64,000 nt of DNA. Origin: Rhexocercosporidium sp. MPI-PUGE-AT-0058 (lineage: Eukaryota; Ascomycota; Leotiomycetes; Helotiales). Of this stretch, positions 48,214-60,541 are shown in pieces. The position numbers were made by a program, and so were the translations under genes. The stretch spans positions 1,364,001 through 1,428,000 of the forward strand of contig JAGTJL010000001.1 of the NCBI GenBank assembly GCA_020746875.1, written 5' to 3'. How positions within the stretch are numbered: the stretch's first letter is position 1; every line of letters starts with the position of its first letter. The notes under the pieces were generated by a model. The model was not told the origin of the DNA, did not search any database, and saw nothing but the letters and a program-made list of their open reading frames with translations.

Positions 48214-48767
48214 GACCCTAACTCCTTAGGGAGCTGCTGCGGTCAGGCGCCACTTTTCAAGGGTGTCTGAGCAGATTGTGCATTCAAATATGTAGCATAG
48301 AAAATTAAATTTGACGTGACCAAAAATGCGAACTATTTTTCTGTTTTGATATCTCCCTAGATATTCCGACAGTCGTGAAGCAAGCGGATAGCTGCGACTT
48401 TTGGGCCTTTTGCCTTGGTGATTTCTTGGGACACCACTCACGGACTTTATATGACATGCGCTTCGAAGGTCTCCTATGGCCAAGTCATGAAATTCTCGGA
48501 TTTGGTACCACCACACTCTCCGCAGAGCAATCTTATCTGATGATCAAGCATCTTGCCAAGAGATCCCCGACGGAGAGTTGCCGCACTCCTCACTCCAGCT
48601 CGTTCCCAAGCCAGCCAGGGGAAACATTCAACATCCCCGCACTCCGCATGTAAGCCAGGGCGACATTTTACGAGATCCAACCTCTTGCAACACAACGAGA
48701 CCGATCACTATTTGATACAGCACGTCATCGAGTTTCTTGGCAGAAGCCTGAGCTGTTTTACTTGCCC
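48214..48767. other. intergenic between tandem genes
   Basis: 3' flank of the P450 gene and upstream region of the 2EXR-like gene. No feature recognised. Confidence 0.55.
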
Positions 48768-49751
48768 ATGGCTTCCCCAGTTTCAGACAATGGGATGAAA
48801 AGACCTCCTCCCTCTCACATGGCCTTGGCCTCTCCCAATAAACGCAGTTGTGCATCCCCAAGAGACAGAGACAACACCATCCCCCGCTCAAAAGAGCCGC
48901 CTCTAGACGTCCAGGCCATCCTCAACTTGCCCGAAGATGCAGTCTGGGGACTCCGAAAGCAGGATCTCTGTAGCTGTTTCCTCGTGCTTCAGAAGTACGC
49001 CCTGAATCCATATCCAATCAGCAACAATTCGCTAGCCCCTCCAGGTCCAGCTCAAGCTTTACCCTCTGGCAACCCCCCTCCCAATCCCCTTGTTCTGCCC
49101 CCTCTCCTCCGACTACCCCTCGAGATCAGGCAATTGATCTACTCCCACCTACTTCCTCCTGCCTGCGATCCTCCAATTCGCGGTCCCCATCCACGACAGC
49201 TGCAAACACACATCCTCCTCACCCAACCGATACCCATTGTCCTACTCTCTCTCAACCACCACATCCGTTCCGAGGCCATCCCTCTTCTCTACGGCACTCC
49301 TACACAAACCATCTATATAACAGTAGACTACAATCTCTGGGCTCACAAGACCCAGCGAGGGGATATCATCCTCTCGTCCGCAATAACATCTGCTATCAAA
49401 CATGTCCATCTATCCATCCATCTAGGGTCCGAGAAGCGGAACACCAAGCCTGGAGAGATAGAAGCGGATGCACGTGTATCTGAGGTGAAGAAAGGGATCA
49501 AGAAAGCACGGAAGTGGCTGTCTGGGGCCGATCTTCAAACTCTGAGGATTAGCTGGCAAGAACCACCGCAGACGTTCACATGGGAACAGAAGAAAGATAT
49601 ACTGGACGGAGTGAGACCACTACGCCCGCGAGAAGTCGATGCTGGCGAGATCAACTGGGGCCTGAGTTGGAATAAAGGAAGGAAGTATAGATTTGAAGTT
49701 GCGTATCTAAAGGAATTAGAGCGGGAACGACAACCCGAAAACGCTTTATAG
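48768..49751 (+). CDS. 2EXR/F-box-like domain protein, unknown function
   Basis: A single-exon gene of 327 residues. The N-terminus is disordered and Pro/Ser-rich. Around residues 110-130 the segment LPPLLRLPLEIRQLIYSHLL is the typical start of the fungal 2EXR (F-box-like) domain, followed by IVLLSLNHHIRSEAIPLLYG, which fits the same fold. The C-terminal half is basic with a predicted helix (KKGIKKARKWLSGADLQTL) and no known motif. Such proteins are abundant in filamentous ascomycetes and mostly uncharacterised. The first in-frame ATG is at 48768. It is convergent with POM152, 141 bases apart. Confidence 0.8.
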   Translation: MASPVSDNGMKRPPPSHMALASPNKRSCASPRDRDNTIPRSKEPPLDVQAILNLPEDAVWGLRKQDLCSCFLVLQKYALNPYPISNNSLAPPGPAQALPSGNPPPNPLVLPPLLRLPLEIRQLIYSHLLPPACDPPIRGPHPRQLQTHILLTQPIPIVLLSLNHHIRSEAIPLLYGTPTQTIYITVDYNLWAHKTQRGDIILSSAITSAIKHVHLSIHLGSEKRNTKPGEIEADARVSEVKKGIKKARKWLSGADLQTLRISWQEPPQTFTWEQKKDILDGVRPLRPREVDAGEINWGLSWNKGRKYRFEVAYLKELERERQPENAL

Positions 49752-49892
49752 GAAATAGAGGAGGAAGGCATTTTGATCTGTTTTTGGTATTTTGATAGGA
49801 TGGTCAAGATCAGAAGGAACGACCTGCCAAGGGAACATTTCCCAACGCCGCGCTATGAGTTTAATACATTAATCCAACAAGAAACCGCCGTG

Positions 49893-52800
49893 TTAAAATT
49901 GCAGAAGCTTCTGCTTGCCTGCTGTATCTGCTCTTTGGGTCGAGAAGGAACAGAACTTGTCCTTGATCGCCACCACCTCATACGTTCCCTCCTGCGAGGC
50001 CCTTATCGACATGCTGTGCTCCTCAGAAACCTCGTGTCTAGTCTCCAGAATCTGAGATCGCTGCCCCTTGCGAGCATTGGTGCTTCGAGTATACGTGAAC
50101 TCGAATGGCGGAGTACCCCAGAATTCAAATAAGATCTCTGCCTCTCCACCCTCGTGAATGTCTACCTCCATTTGTATTCCTTTGCTGATTTTGACGCTCG
50201 GCATTGGGTGGATTATCTTCTCGATTTTGGTGCTAGCCTTGCAGTCGCTCGCTCTGTCTTTTACAGCGGTGATGGTGAATTTACCTGGTGCCTCAGCGAT
50301 ACGCCTGAAGGTCGTGCTTTGGGATTTGGCCACTCTCGACTTGCCCTCGAAAGTGTGCCATATCTCGAAAGGTGCAGTTCCAGACAAGGTGTATGATATC
50401 CTGTCTCCAACACAGTAGTTTGTTCTTTGATCCAGAGAATGAATAACTGGGACATCGTAGACTTGGACCTGCACATGCGGTGCTCCATATTCAGTCTTCT
50501 GCTGGCATCCATGCGCATCACGAACCTTCCGTACACTGACTTGATGAATACCAAGAGACAATACGTTGTGTGGAATCCTGAAATCGTAATGATTCGATTC
50601 GACATTTGGTATCTTGACAGTCTCAGGTCGAGAGCTACCCTGATGTTTGACATCGACTTCGAGGCTGAATGGAGGGACACCTTCTAGCTTGATAGGTATC
50701 ACCTCATTGCCATCCAGTTCCTCTTTGCAGTATTTGTAAGACTGGCCTGGCTTGACGAAGTGAGCCGAGGGTTTCCGATTAACCTTCTGCTCAAGGATCA
50801 CAGGTGAGTATTCCTTTGCTTTATGATCATACAAAGCATCAGATAGTTCCGAGAACTTGTACTCGTAGTTTCCTGCCTTACTTGTATCCATGGAAATTGT
50901 CGCAACTCCAAGGGCAGCTTCGAATTCCTTGTTGATGATAGACCCTGATCCATGGATGGGCTTGTGTCGAACTTGGTACTTGACATTGTATGGAGCCGAA
51001 CCTGTCTAAGAGTCAGTGCATGAGCGCATATTACGTTAGCAGGAGCACAAACCAATGAGATTGACCTCCACTGCATCAATGTCACCCTCGCAGACCTCGC
51101 GCTTCACATACTTGTTGCCATCTGGGATGAGTACAGCAGAATCTGCTATTCTGATCTTAGGCCGAGGGAACCATTCAACCTCAAATTTAGATGACGCAGG
51201 ATCCACAGTTCCTGGGCACTGGTCATCAGATACCTCCAGAATCTCATACGTGCCCCGCTGATTCACTTTAACCACATCATTGGTAAGTCTTGCGCTCTGT
51301 TCCAGTATCTTTCCGGATGGATCGTCAAGGTTCCGGTATTTGATTGACCAAGGGGGTCGTCCAGTAAGCCGAATAGGCAAAGCAATCTGCCTGCCCTCAA
51401 TTTCGACAGTCTTATGCTTGCCTTCTAGATGTCCGAACGACACCTTTGGTCTCTGGCGCCTCACAGTAAACCTGACCTCACTATTCAAGAAGATCTTGCA
51501 ACCAGTTCTGTCCTGAACACTTGTCAGTGCCAGTAGGTAATCCCCACCTTTAAGCAGTGGATCAGTCTTGATGTTGAAGATGTCCGTCTCAATATTCGCT
51601 TCCTTGATCTTTTTCCTCTTGCCATCGTGGACCAGCTCATATTCCAACGTGAATGGCTTTTCGCCAGAGAGTTCGACGTTCATCTCTACCGGCTCCTCAA
51701 TGCATGCGTCAATGGGGCCAGATGGACGTCGCAAGTAAGCGGATGCGGGAGGTTTCACATCCTGTTCCAGTGCCATGCCGCTTCCACTCAATTGATGACC
51801 CTTATATACCGTATCATCAATGGATGTGAAGAAATACTTGAAATGTCCAGCCTCTCTAGGCTTAAGCTCTAGCTGATGGCGTAGAGCATCGATTCTGATC
51901 TTTTCCGATTGCGTGCCACTCTTTGTCACAATGTCATATCGCACAACGAATGGTGGTGAGCCAATGAGATCCAGGTCAACAAGCAAGCCAATCGAGTTGC
52001 CAGCGCATTTGTCGTTGATGTTCTCCGCACTGAGAGACAGTCCTGGTTCAGGTGGATTCAGCAGCAGACACGATGCCGGCTCTCTGATTTCTCCATCGCA
52101 GAACTTGCTCTTAACGCCAGTCAAAGTGTAAAGACCTGGTTGACGGATGGTTGGTTGATTGTGAGCTGTTTTGGCGAAGAATTCTTCAAAAATAACTTCC
52201 TGACCATGATCTCCGCTCTTTGTGAGAGAATCCAAAGGCGAAAACTTCCACGTAAGGGTATGAGAGGTGTCATCGGGTGTCCGTCCGGGGGAGTAGTACT
52301 TGACTGGTAGTTGCACCGTCTCTCCCTTGGCCACCTTTATCGGGTTTCGAGAATCGCAATTCTCCAATTTCGAGAGCGGACGCTCGTGAACCGTGAATGA
52401 CTGCTCAAGATGCGCTCCTTTAGGATATATATGGTCGACATCTTCTGCCTCGGAGGAGAAGTTGGCCACGTTGCCTGTAGCGTCATGAATCTCATCAACC
52501 GAGTAGAGCCATTGACCACTAGGCATCATTGACTCATTCAGAGGCACAGTAATACGATGAGAACGAGCCCATGAAACGTCCTGAGACCCAGCCTTAACCA
52601 GAGTACCGGCACCTGCATAACCGAGGAGGGGAGAGGCAAAATTCTCTGGTTGTATGCTTTGGAAGTGATGCACGCTCTGGTCACTATTCACAGTACGACT
52701 ATAAACAATCTTCAGGGGCGGAGTACCTTCAATCTCCATCATCAAGTCGGAGAGATCACCGAGGCATCGATCACCACCTGTCGATTTGACAACTGCTTTA

Positions 52801-53819
52801 GGGCACGTCACAACAAGCGTATCAGACATTCTGCGTTGTACTTCCAATTTAGTCTTGTCCATGACTTTCTGAAGTCTGTAGAGACCTGGCTTCTTCGCGA
52901 GATAGTTGATGGTTAGGAGCGATTCTGTGTCGGTTCTGCGGACATTGTTGACTTCCTTATGTGACAACACGATAGTTTCGTTGAGGTTCGTATCGAAGTC
53001 GATTCTCAGCAGCTCAACAGACTTCGGCTTGGTTTGATTGAAGTAGAGCGGAATACTGGCCACGGGACGAGTACTGTCGATGCAAAACGAGAATTGGTCT
53101 GGATTCATGGTAACAGATCTGGCCCGGGGTTAGCTCGGTATCCATGCAAGCGTAGATTTTAACGGTACTCACCCTTCTGGCAGAACATTGATGATTTGCT
53201 TTCCCATTATCAGAGATGAGTTGTGCAGAATATTGCTTGCCCGGACACTATGCTCAGAAACAGAGATCTCGCTGTCAAAAAATGTTTTAGCCATAGCTAT
53301 AAGCCATCCTTCAATCGGTAGCTGCTCCAATATTAGCAGAGGCGTTAAAATGAGACCAACCGCAAAACTCACAGGGACTCGGAACATCAGCATGGCATTC
53401 ATACCCGCATGCAGTATCCATGCCATAGACGATGTTGTCTCCGACCATTCCAGCCATGGTATCCGCATGAGAGGCATGCCATACAAGAAAATTCCATCTA
53501 ACACAAACCACTTCACAAAATATCCAAGAGAGGCTGTCTCCTCCTGTACAAGTGTCCACCAATCGTACACACGCAAGGCGAAAAGGATCCCATAGATTGC
53601 AAAGACGCATATGCGCTGGGTCGGGGCATCAATGAGGTTGACTGGGATCACTGGAGTGCTCGACGTGGGAGCTGAGGCTGTCGCAGTAGCATCTGGGAGA
53701 TTTGGCAGAGGTGACCGTACCCTCGAGGCATCTTGGAGAGGATCTCTAGAATCTGGGCTTCGCTGGGTAGATTTTGGCGTTGACGGGTACGCCGACCGCA
53801 TGCGAGGTGTTCCGTTCAT
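49893..53819 (-). CDS. POM152: nucleoporin POM152
   Basis: Four exons (53819-53373, 53321-53173, 53118-51053, 51001-49893) give 1256 residues, close to yeast Pom152. A Ser/Pro-rich N-terminus precedes hydrophobic segments at about 65-85, 100-120 and 130-150. A very long lumenal part of repeated Ig-like/cadherin-type beta domains follows, seen as recurring 'G-x-PPF-x-(V/L)-x-Y' motifs such as GTPPLKIVYS, GSPPFVVRYD, GRPPWSIKYR and GTPPFEFTYT. POM152 forms the lumenal ring of the nuclear pore. The 51-base first intron is a multiple of three without a stop. I call it an intron from GTGAGT, the GCTAATAT branch site and CAG, and because removal gives FRVPLPIEGWLIAMAK, as in the family. Confidence 0.95.
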
Positions 53820-54686
53820 GGCATACTCTTCGAGGCCCCTCTGGACACTCGGGGAAGTCGAGGTGTTGGAACGAAGCTGCGCGATTGCCTCGAGTCAGTC
53901 CGAGCAGGTAGGTAGCTAGCTTCCCAGTATTTACTTTCGCGGAGTGCAGGAAGATTTCGCTGAAGGTTGTCCTGCGCTAAGTACGGGAGGGAGGGAGAAT
54001 GCGACGTTGGTGAGAGCTAAGAGGCGCCGCAGTGTTGTTGTGAAGTTCTGGCTGGTGTTTGTTGATATCTCTTTGTTGTCAAGGTTCGAAAATGAAGGAA
54101 GCTGGAGGCTCGCGTACATACAAAATCGACGCGCGCGACCCAAAATCCACGGGCCCACCTCCATCAAGCCAAGCCAAGTGCCAGGGGGGTGGCTCGGACC
54201 GTATCAACTTTGTTCCTTTCATATCATTTCTCATCTCACCCCGTCGTATCCCACGTCCTCCGAGCAGTAGACTCAAGTTCATCTTTAGTGTTCACTGTTG
54301 ACCTGATATTCGAGTTCACCTCTGTACGCGAGATGAGGAACTTTTCGAACTCAAAAGAAAGAAAATGTCTCCATCTAAGCAATGACTGACTTTCCCTCTC
54401 CTTCTGAGCTTCCTTACAATTTCTCCCGCGCGCGACTTGTGTTGTTCCAGAGCCTGCTCCGGAGCTTTACTTGTTTATTTCTTCCCTTCCTTTCTAGTCC
54501 ATCGCTCATCTCTGCGGCGTCTTTCAGCAATCGTCATTCTTTGTAGTGACAGTGCAGCATCCGTCGGTCCAGTCTTAGAAATCCTGAGATCGCTCGCCGA
54601 ACAGCCTTTGTTTCATTCCCATTTCAATTCCACGTTGTTTATCCGGGGTCAGAACCTGTTTAGAAAGTCTCAACGGGGAAGGCAAT
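53820..54686. promoter_or_regulatory. divergent upstream region POM152 / UCH37-like
   Basis: An 867-base spacer between opposed starts, with CT-rich leader-like sequence near 54390-54540. No specific site identified. Confidence 0.45.
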
Positions 54687-56632
54687 ATGGAAGTCGTTAT
54701 GGAAGGTTCCACTGACCAGCAGCCCCTTGGCCTTGGTATCTCAGACTACGGAGAACAGAGACAATCTTCTACTGTTCGATCTGATACTCTAGTACCCAAC
54801 CAGAGTCCAGAAAAGGCTCCGAGCAGCACATCCTCAGTCAAGGCTACTACACCAATTGCTCAAGTCGGGTCAGAGGAGAAGGCCAAGATCAATACATCTT
54901 CGGTCGCTGCCGCCATTACCCCTACTCAAGTCGATTCTCAGAGAAAGACCCGCAGCCACACACCTTCTATCAAATCTGCCACTTCTACTTCTCAAGTCGA
55001 TTCCCTGAAAATTACGGCCAACGAATACCTTAGTTCGATGGATGTTGGTTCTACCATGTCTCCAAGAAACCTACGAAAGAGAAAGGAGCCACCTACCTTA
55101 ATGTTTGATCCTGTCACTGAAGCCATGAGACCCTTGACCGACGAGGAGCGCCAAAATTGGAAAGGCTGGGTTGAACTTGAATCTGATCCTGTAAGTGTAT
55201 AATACCTCCGTTGCCCGTCTCAAGTGAACCACTACTACATCTTGAAGCTAACAACATCCCAGGCTCTCTTCAACTTCATATTACGCAAGTGGGGCATCCA
55301 AGATGTCAAGGTTCAGGAGGTCTTTGGATTGGACGAAGAGTGCATGTCTTTTGTGCCGTAAGTACTTTGCTCGTCATTCCCTTCCTCCCACTGATTCTCC
55401 TTCCAGTAAGCCAATTTATGGAATGATCTTCCTGTTCAGATATCATGATGACGATGCCGAGGCACTCGAAGATGCTGAGAAATGCCCTAAGCATGTTTGG
55501 TTTGCAAATCAGGTAAGAACGCATCTCGGCCCTGCAAAACTTCCACGACTGATGAGTATGCAGACTACGAATAACGCATGTGCTACGATTGCTCTCTTCA
55601 ACATTGTTATGAACATCCCCGGCCTTGATCTTGGCGAGAACTTGCAAAACTTCAAGGAAGCCACTCAAAAATTGAAGCCAGCCTATCGAGGAAAGAGACT
55701 TGGAGACAACCAATTCATCCGTGGTATTCACAACTCGTTCGCTCGGTAAGCCCCAGATCTCCAATTCAGATGAAAACAACTACTGAGCGACACTCTTAGG
55801 AAGATAGACATTCTCAACGCCGATCTCTGTCTCAAGCACGAGTACGAGAAGTGGGTCAAGACCAACAAGAATCCTCCAAAGAAAGCCCCTGCCAAGAAGA
55901 GCAAGGCAGAGAAGAAGCAGGACGACGATGAGCCCGGCTATCATTTCATTGCTTATGTTCCAATCCGAGGTGAAGTCTGGAGACTGGATGGCCTTCAGCG
56001 TGAACCCGTTAAGCTTGGTAAGCTCAACGCCCTCTCTACCTACTATATAGAGCTAACCTCAAGAAGGTGATTGCGGAGATGACTGGATTGACGTCGCAAG
56101 TGCCAATATCATGCAGCGTGCTCTTCAGTATCAGGATGACGGTGTTGAATACTCTCTCATGTCCCTCTGCAAGAGCCCCACCCGGGCCGGCATGGAGGAG
56201 ATGGCCGTCAACATGCGTCTAGTCCAGGCACTTGAGAAGACCCTGGATGAGACCATTCCAGACTGGAAGGTGTACATTGAATCACGCACAGCAGCCACTA
56301 TCGAAGATCTCCTCAAAACCTGCAAGCTCACCCAGGATCTCGTCGACAGGGCCACCCCTTCCGAATTCGACCAAGCCAAGCTGGACACAGCTGGTGGCGA
56401 TCCCGCCAAAATCATGGACCTGTACACAGATCTGGTCAAGGAGCAGGATCATCTTCGAAGTGCCTACATGCAGGAGGTTGGCATGATTGGTCAGGAGGAC
56501 GAGCAAGCCTTGAAGAGGAAGGTCGATCATACTCCTATTATCTACAAGGCCATGCAGGCGCTTGCCGGGGCAGGTGTGCTCAGAGATATCGTCAATGATG
56601 TCCGAGAGCAGGCGGCCAATGATGAGAATTGA
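54687..56632 (+). CDS. UCH37/UCHL5-like ubiquitin C-terminal hydrolase
   Basis: Six exons (54687-55190, 55263-55357, 55407-55512, 55564-55745, 55800-56017, 56067-56632) give 556 residues. The peptidase C12 domain starts at about residue 160 (GWVELESDPALFNFILRKWG). Catalytic residues are all visible: oxyanion Gln235, nucleophile Cys241 in TTNNACAT, His344 in YHFIAYVP and Asp359 in WRLDGL. The active-site crossover loop carries a Lys-rich insert (PPKKAPAKKSKAEKKQ). A C-terminal helical extension matches the UCHL5/BAP1 type rather than short UCHs. These enzymes trim ubiquitin at the proteasome (fission yeast Uch2) or act on chromatin. The 160-residue N-terminus is disordered with three degenerate Ser/Thr repeats. 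Confidence 0.93.
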
Positions 56633-57137
56633 GTGAGCCTCACCGTATCTTCATGAACTATCAAGTGCTGAAACGCAAGGAAGTTCACAGATGGATGAGC
56701 AATGGTCAATGTGTTGGAGGAAGAATATTCTCATGCCATTCCGCAAACGGGGAGGCAGTGATATTTGAGGGTGGTTGAACAAAGGTCATGATGTTGGAGT
56801 AAAAAGCGTATTTTCATGGATTTCCGAGGTCACGAAAGCAGCAAGAATTAGTGGGATGGACGAAGGTCATCATGTTAGAGGTAGAGAGAGCGCGCGCATT
56901 TCCATGCGTTGCAGAGCAGGACAAGCAACAAGGACGGATGGATGTATGAAAGGCGGAATAAGAGCAAACTCAAGGGTTCAAACCTCGACAAGCAATATGA
57001 GCAATTCAATTCTCAATAAGAATCATATTCACAAATTTGCATCCAAATTTCGAAGGAGTAGGTAAGACGCTTGCGATCGTTTCATTATTTCATCATTTCC
57101 AACATCGAATTTTTGATTCTTGATTAGGTTTTGATAT
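56633..57137. other. intergenic between convergent genes
   Basis: 3' flanks of the UCH37-like (+) and F-box (-) genes. Most of it is occupied by a degenerate tandem repeat, listed separately. Confidence 0.6.
56694..56943 (+). repeat. degenerate ~80-base tandem repeat, 3 copies
   Basis: Copies begin at about 56694, 56773 and 56854. Each has the landmarks GGTCAxxxTGTTxGAG, then about 20 bases later ATTxTCATGxxxTTCCG-like sequence, then GGCAG/GCAGCAA. No known element matches, and the copies are diverged. Confidence 0.6.
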
Positions 57138-59130
57138 TCAATCATCGGGGTACTCGTCCCTCACATTCGAAACAAAAACGCGCTTTTCCTTATCCCATCG
57201 CTTAAAATACCGACCAGCGAGGCTCATCAGGGATGTCGGCACTTCCGGCTCGATAATCTCGATATTCTCCTCCGCCACATAGCGGATGCTGGTGTCCTCT
57301 ACGCTAAATGTCCTGCTCGTCAGCTGAGACTCTTGGACAGAGGAGGGAGATACTTACAGAGCGTGGTAGAAGCTTTGGTTCCTCCCCCGCGACAGGGAGT
57401 CAACATTGTTGTATACTATCCAGTCGGAGCCCATGCCACATTCAATGTCCCAGCCTGTGATGACGGCAGTGTAGGCGTAGCGTCTATGGCGGAAGACCTG
57501 CCCAATGTTGTATTTGACGCCATCTCTTGACGCAGGGGTGTTGCGTCGACGAAGCTGTTTGGGAGTCTGATCTGCGGCACGTACAACACGCAGCGCCTCT
57601 TGGAGTTCTGAAGGTCCGCGGCCAGATTGGCTGCTGTATAGCGGCACCACGTGCTTTTCTATCAGGATAGCATCCATTGGGTAAAGTCGCTCGAATCTCT
57701 CCAGGATCAGAGGTATAAATTGACTTTGAGCTGTCGAACCTACTCGTCGGGAAGGATTTCCAAACATGTAATGTGCCCACAATGCCGAGTAGAAAGCATT
57801 CTCCAAATCGGCCGAGGGGTTTGCGTGGAGTCTGATTGTTGGGTGCCCTGTATTCTCTGTACTCGTGTTGTGCGCCCTGAACTCCTGAACGGTTGCCAGG
57901 ATATTCCTCGATGTACGAAGTACTACATCTGTGGTAGTGGAATCCGACAGCACAGCAGAAAACTGTGATTGTTGGATCCCCCACTCTGCCAGCATCACGC
58001 GCAGACTTGGGAGAGAAACCTCTTCATCTGATCGATACGGGTCTAGGTACATGGGGTCGGCAGATGTAGCTTCTGGTGCCAGTTCTCTGCCATCAAGATT
58101 CTCTCCTTGAGGAGGCAAGACCATTGCATGGGCGTGACTGGGAACACCACAGCATCGGGCATCGAGACCCAATCTCTGACCCAATCCACAAAAAATTGCA
58201 ACAGAAATCAGTGGTAACGAAGGATGTTCTCTGTCTTGCAGTGCAATGCCAATATAGTTGTTTTGCAAGTCTCGGTATGCTATGTCTGATGAGATGCCTG
58301 TAAGATTGTGATGTCGGAGGAAAGCCACTGCTGCAATGGCTGTCTTTCTCGCGGAATACTGATTGAAGCCAGGATGCTCGGCACGAAACTGGGCTGCAAG
58401 CCTATCCAGAATATCCGAGATCTGGTAGGGGAAGCTTAGCAAGATATAGATGATATGTGAAGGTGTAGTCCTACCTCCCGAAGATCTCCATGCTGGTCAT
58501 GCAACACAAATAGGTCGAATGCTCCCAGTGCTCGTTCTAGTGGGACTGTTTCGCCCCTTACAACCTTCTCCCATTCTGCCAAAGCGTTGGCTCGGTGGAC
58601 ATGGTCAAGAACAGAATTGGCATAGTATCTGCACATAGGTCAGAATATTCCTATACGTGGTGCCATAGCGCATACCGTCTCGCAAGGACATCTTCAGCTG
58701 TCTCATTGGTTCGGCAATGTCGTAGTAAAGTGTCTTTTGCATCATAGCCAAATTCAGCTATGGCTTGGTATTTCGATATGCGATTGGATTGCCGTTCTAA
58801 AATGCTGTCCAAAAGAGCACTCGTCTCGATATCAACCTTCCTCCGGCGTGTGTATAAAAGCTTCCAGTCCACATCTCCCACACCCTGCAAGAACTTCTGT
58901 TGGATCTGATGCTTCGAGTCCCAGTACTTGAACTCGATTCGGCAATGATATCTCCAGAGCAAGGGCTCACTGCATAGCCCGCTCAGGCGTTTCGAGACTC
59001 TCTGGATATGCAGGAGCACGTCGAGCGGCGGGCAATAGAATAGGATGTGTTGAAGTACTTCGTCTGGGAGGGCTGTCAGGGCCAGAGGGTTGCTTTCACC
59101 GCGACTACGGCTATTGGAGGTTGGATACAT
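57138..59130 (-). CDS. F-box protein with SirB1 and YccV-like domains (FBXO21-like)
   Basis: Four exons (59130-58676, 58628-58475, 58421-57358, 57312-57138) give 615 residues. An F-box occupies about residues 17-60 (LTALPDEVLQHILFYCPPLDVLLHIQRVSKRL). The middle resembles the SirB1/transglutaminase-like domain, with SVAIFCGLGQRLGLDARCCG followed by PSHAHAMV. The C-terminal domain (KYNIGQVFRHRRYAYTAVITGWD to the end) is of the YccV/hemimethylated-DNA-binding type. This three-part layout is that of animal FBXO21 and its fungal relatives, which act as substrate receptors of SCF ubiquitin ligases. In bacteria the latter domains occur in separate proteins. The substrate is unknown. Confidence 0.9.
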
Positions 59131-60541
59131 TTCCCAAACAAACAGAGGCGTCTACGGACCGTTGACGGGGAGGAGGAGGATTCGAGGTCTGTGAAGGGTT
59201 CCGTAGGAGAGAAAGAAAGGCTGAGGTCCGCGGCCGCGGCTTCGAAAGTTAATCGACGTCAATATCCCGGCCTGGACCTGGACGACCCGCCACCTTTGAA
59301 AAGTGGGGAACGAAAGAATTGGGCTGGGCCAAGCATACGAAAAGTCTCCGCTTATCAGCTTATCAAACGCGGGGAAGAAAAGACCAAGAAGGGAGAAGGG
59401 GAAGAACGAAGAAGCACGTGCAAGCAAGTGCAAGCAAAACAGACTGCAGGGTCAGTGTGGCTGTGGCTGTGGCTGTGGCTGTATCAATACTAGATGGTGG
59501 TGCAGTACTGACCGAACTGCAAGTGCAGTTGCAGTTCTCCATACATATGTCCTTCCTTGGCTTGGCTGAAGGAAGCATAAGAATTAAAAATGCTTGCAGC
59601 CAGGATGGCTGGCAATGATGGCAGAGATCAGCAGCTGCATTTGATTGGCATAAAGTGGGTGACTCTCCTCTATCTGAAAAGTCTCCCTCCTTCTATTGGT
59701 CTTTGTCTGCTTCCCCTTCCCCTTCCCTTCCCCTTCTACTCCACGGTCCATTCAGCTCGGAACGGACGAGCTAAATCCCAAAGGACAGTAGGTACGGTAA
59801 AACGAGGGAAATGTTTATGGCTGACGGCCAATCAGCATGCTGGTCATATATTCCCGTGGCCGAAGAGCAGGCCGGGCCGGCTTCTAGACTTTTTCATCCC
59901 CTGCCTTACCTTGGATACTATTATCAGCATATTATCAGCAAGTCAGTCCATGACTTTCGCACTACCTCCAGTCTGTCCAGCTCCTTCGATCGTGCCTTTG
60001 GGTGATACTGTAGTGATAATAACTCGAGACAAGATTTCATGACAGGGCTTGTCCGGTGAGTGAGTAACGGATTTGCATTCACCTCTCGGCACGACCGTGG
60101 TGAGAGAGAGGGTGAGGCTACTAACAAGCCTTGCCACGCCGCCTTCCCTCCGAATTTCTCCTCCCTTCTTCACTTCGCTTCTTCGGCACGTCATTTTTGG
60201 GGATTTCCACTCAATGAGTTGAAGTTTTGATCTTCAGGCGGCCTGCTGTTGATCACAGTACTGTAAACGCCCTCAAGCTGCGCTCCTTCCTTCAAGCCAC
60301 CTGACCTGGCCTGGCTCGGGTCCTCGGGTCCTTGCCACCACCACCTCATCAGTACCAACCACATCAATTTAAGTCTCGGGAACAGCAGATCGTCACGCGC
60401 TCGATCTAGAGTAAATCCATTAGAAGTACAATACAGCTAAACAAGAAATAAAACTTTTTTTTTTAAAAAAAAAGGAATACAGAAAAATAAAAATAAACTC
60501 CTAAAACTGCGATACATATCACCAACTCCAGCATCGTCAGA
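59131..60541. promoter_or_regulatory. divergent upstream region F-box / SPX-RING
   Basis: 1.4 kb with low-complexity patches: a (GTGGCT)x4 repeat at 59457-59480, C/T-rich runs at about 59690-59745, a T/A homopolymer block at 60449-60472 and a GTACTGTA motif at about 60259. Short open frames are not convincing. It probably carries long leaders for both genes. Confidence 0.5.
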
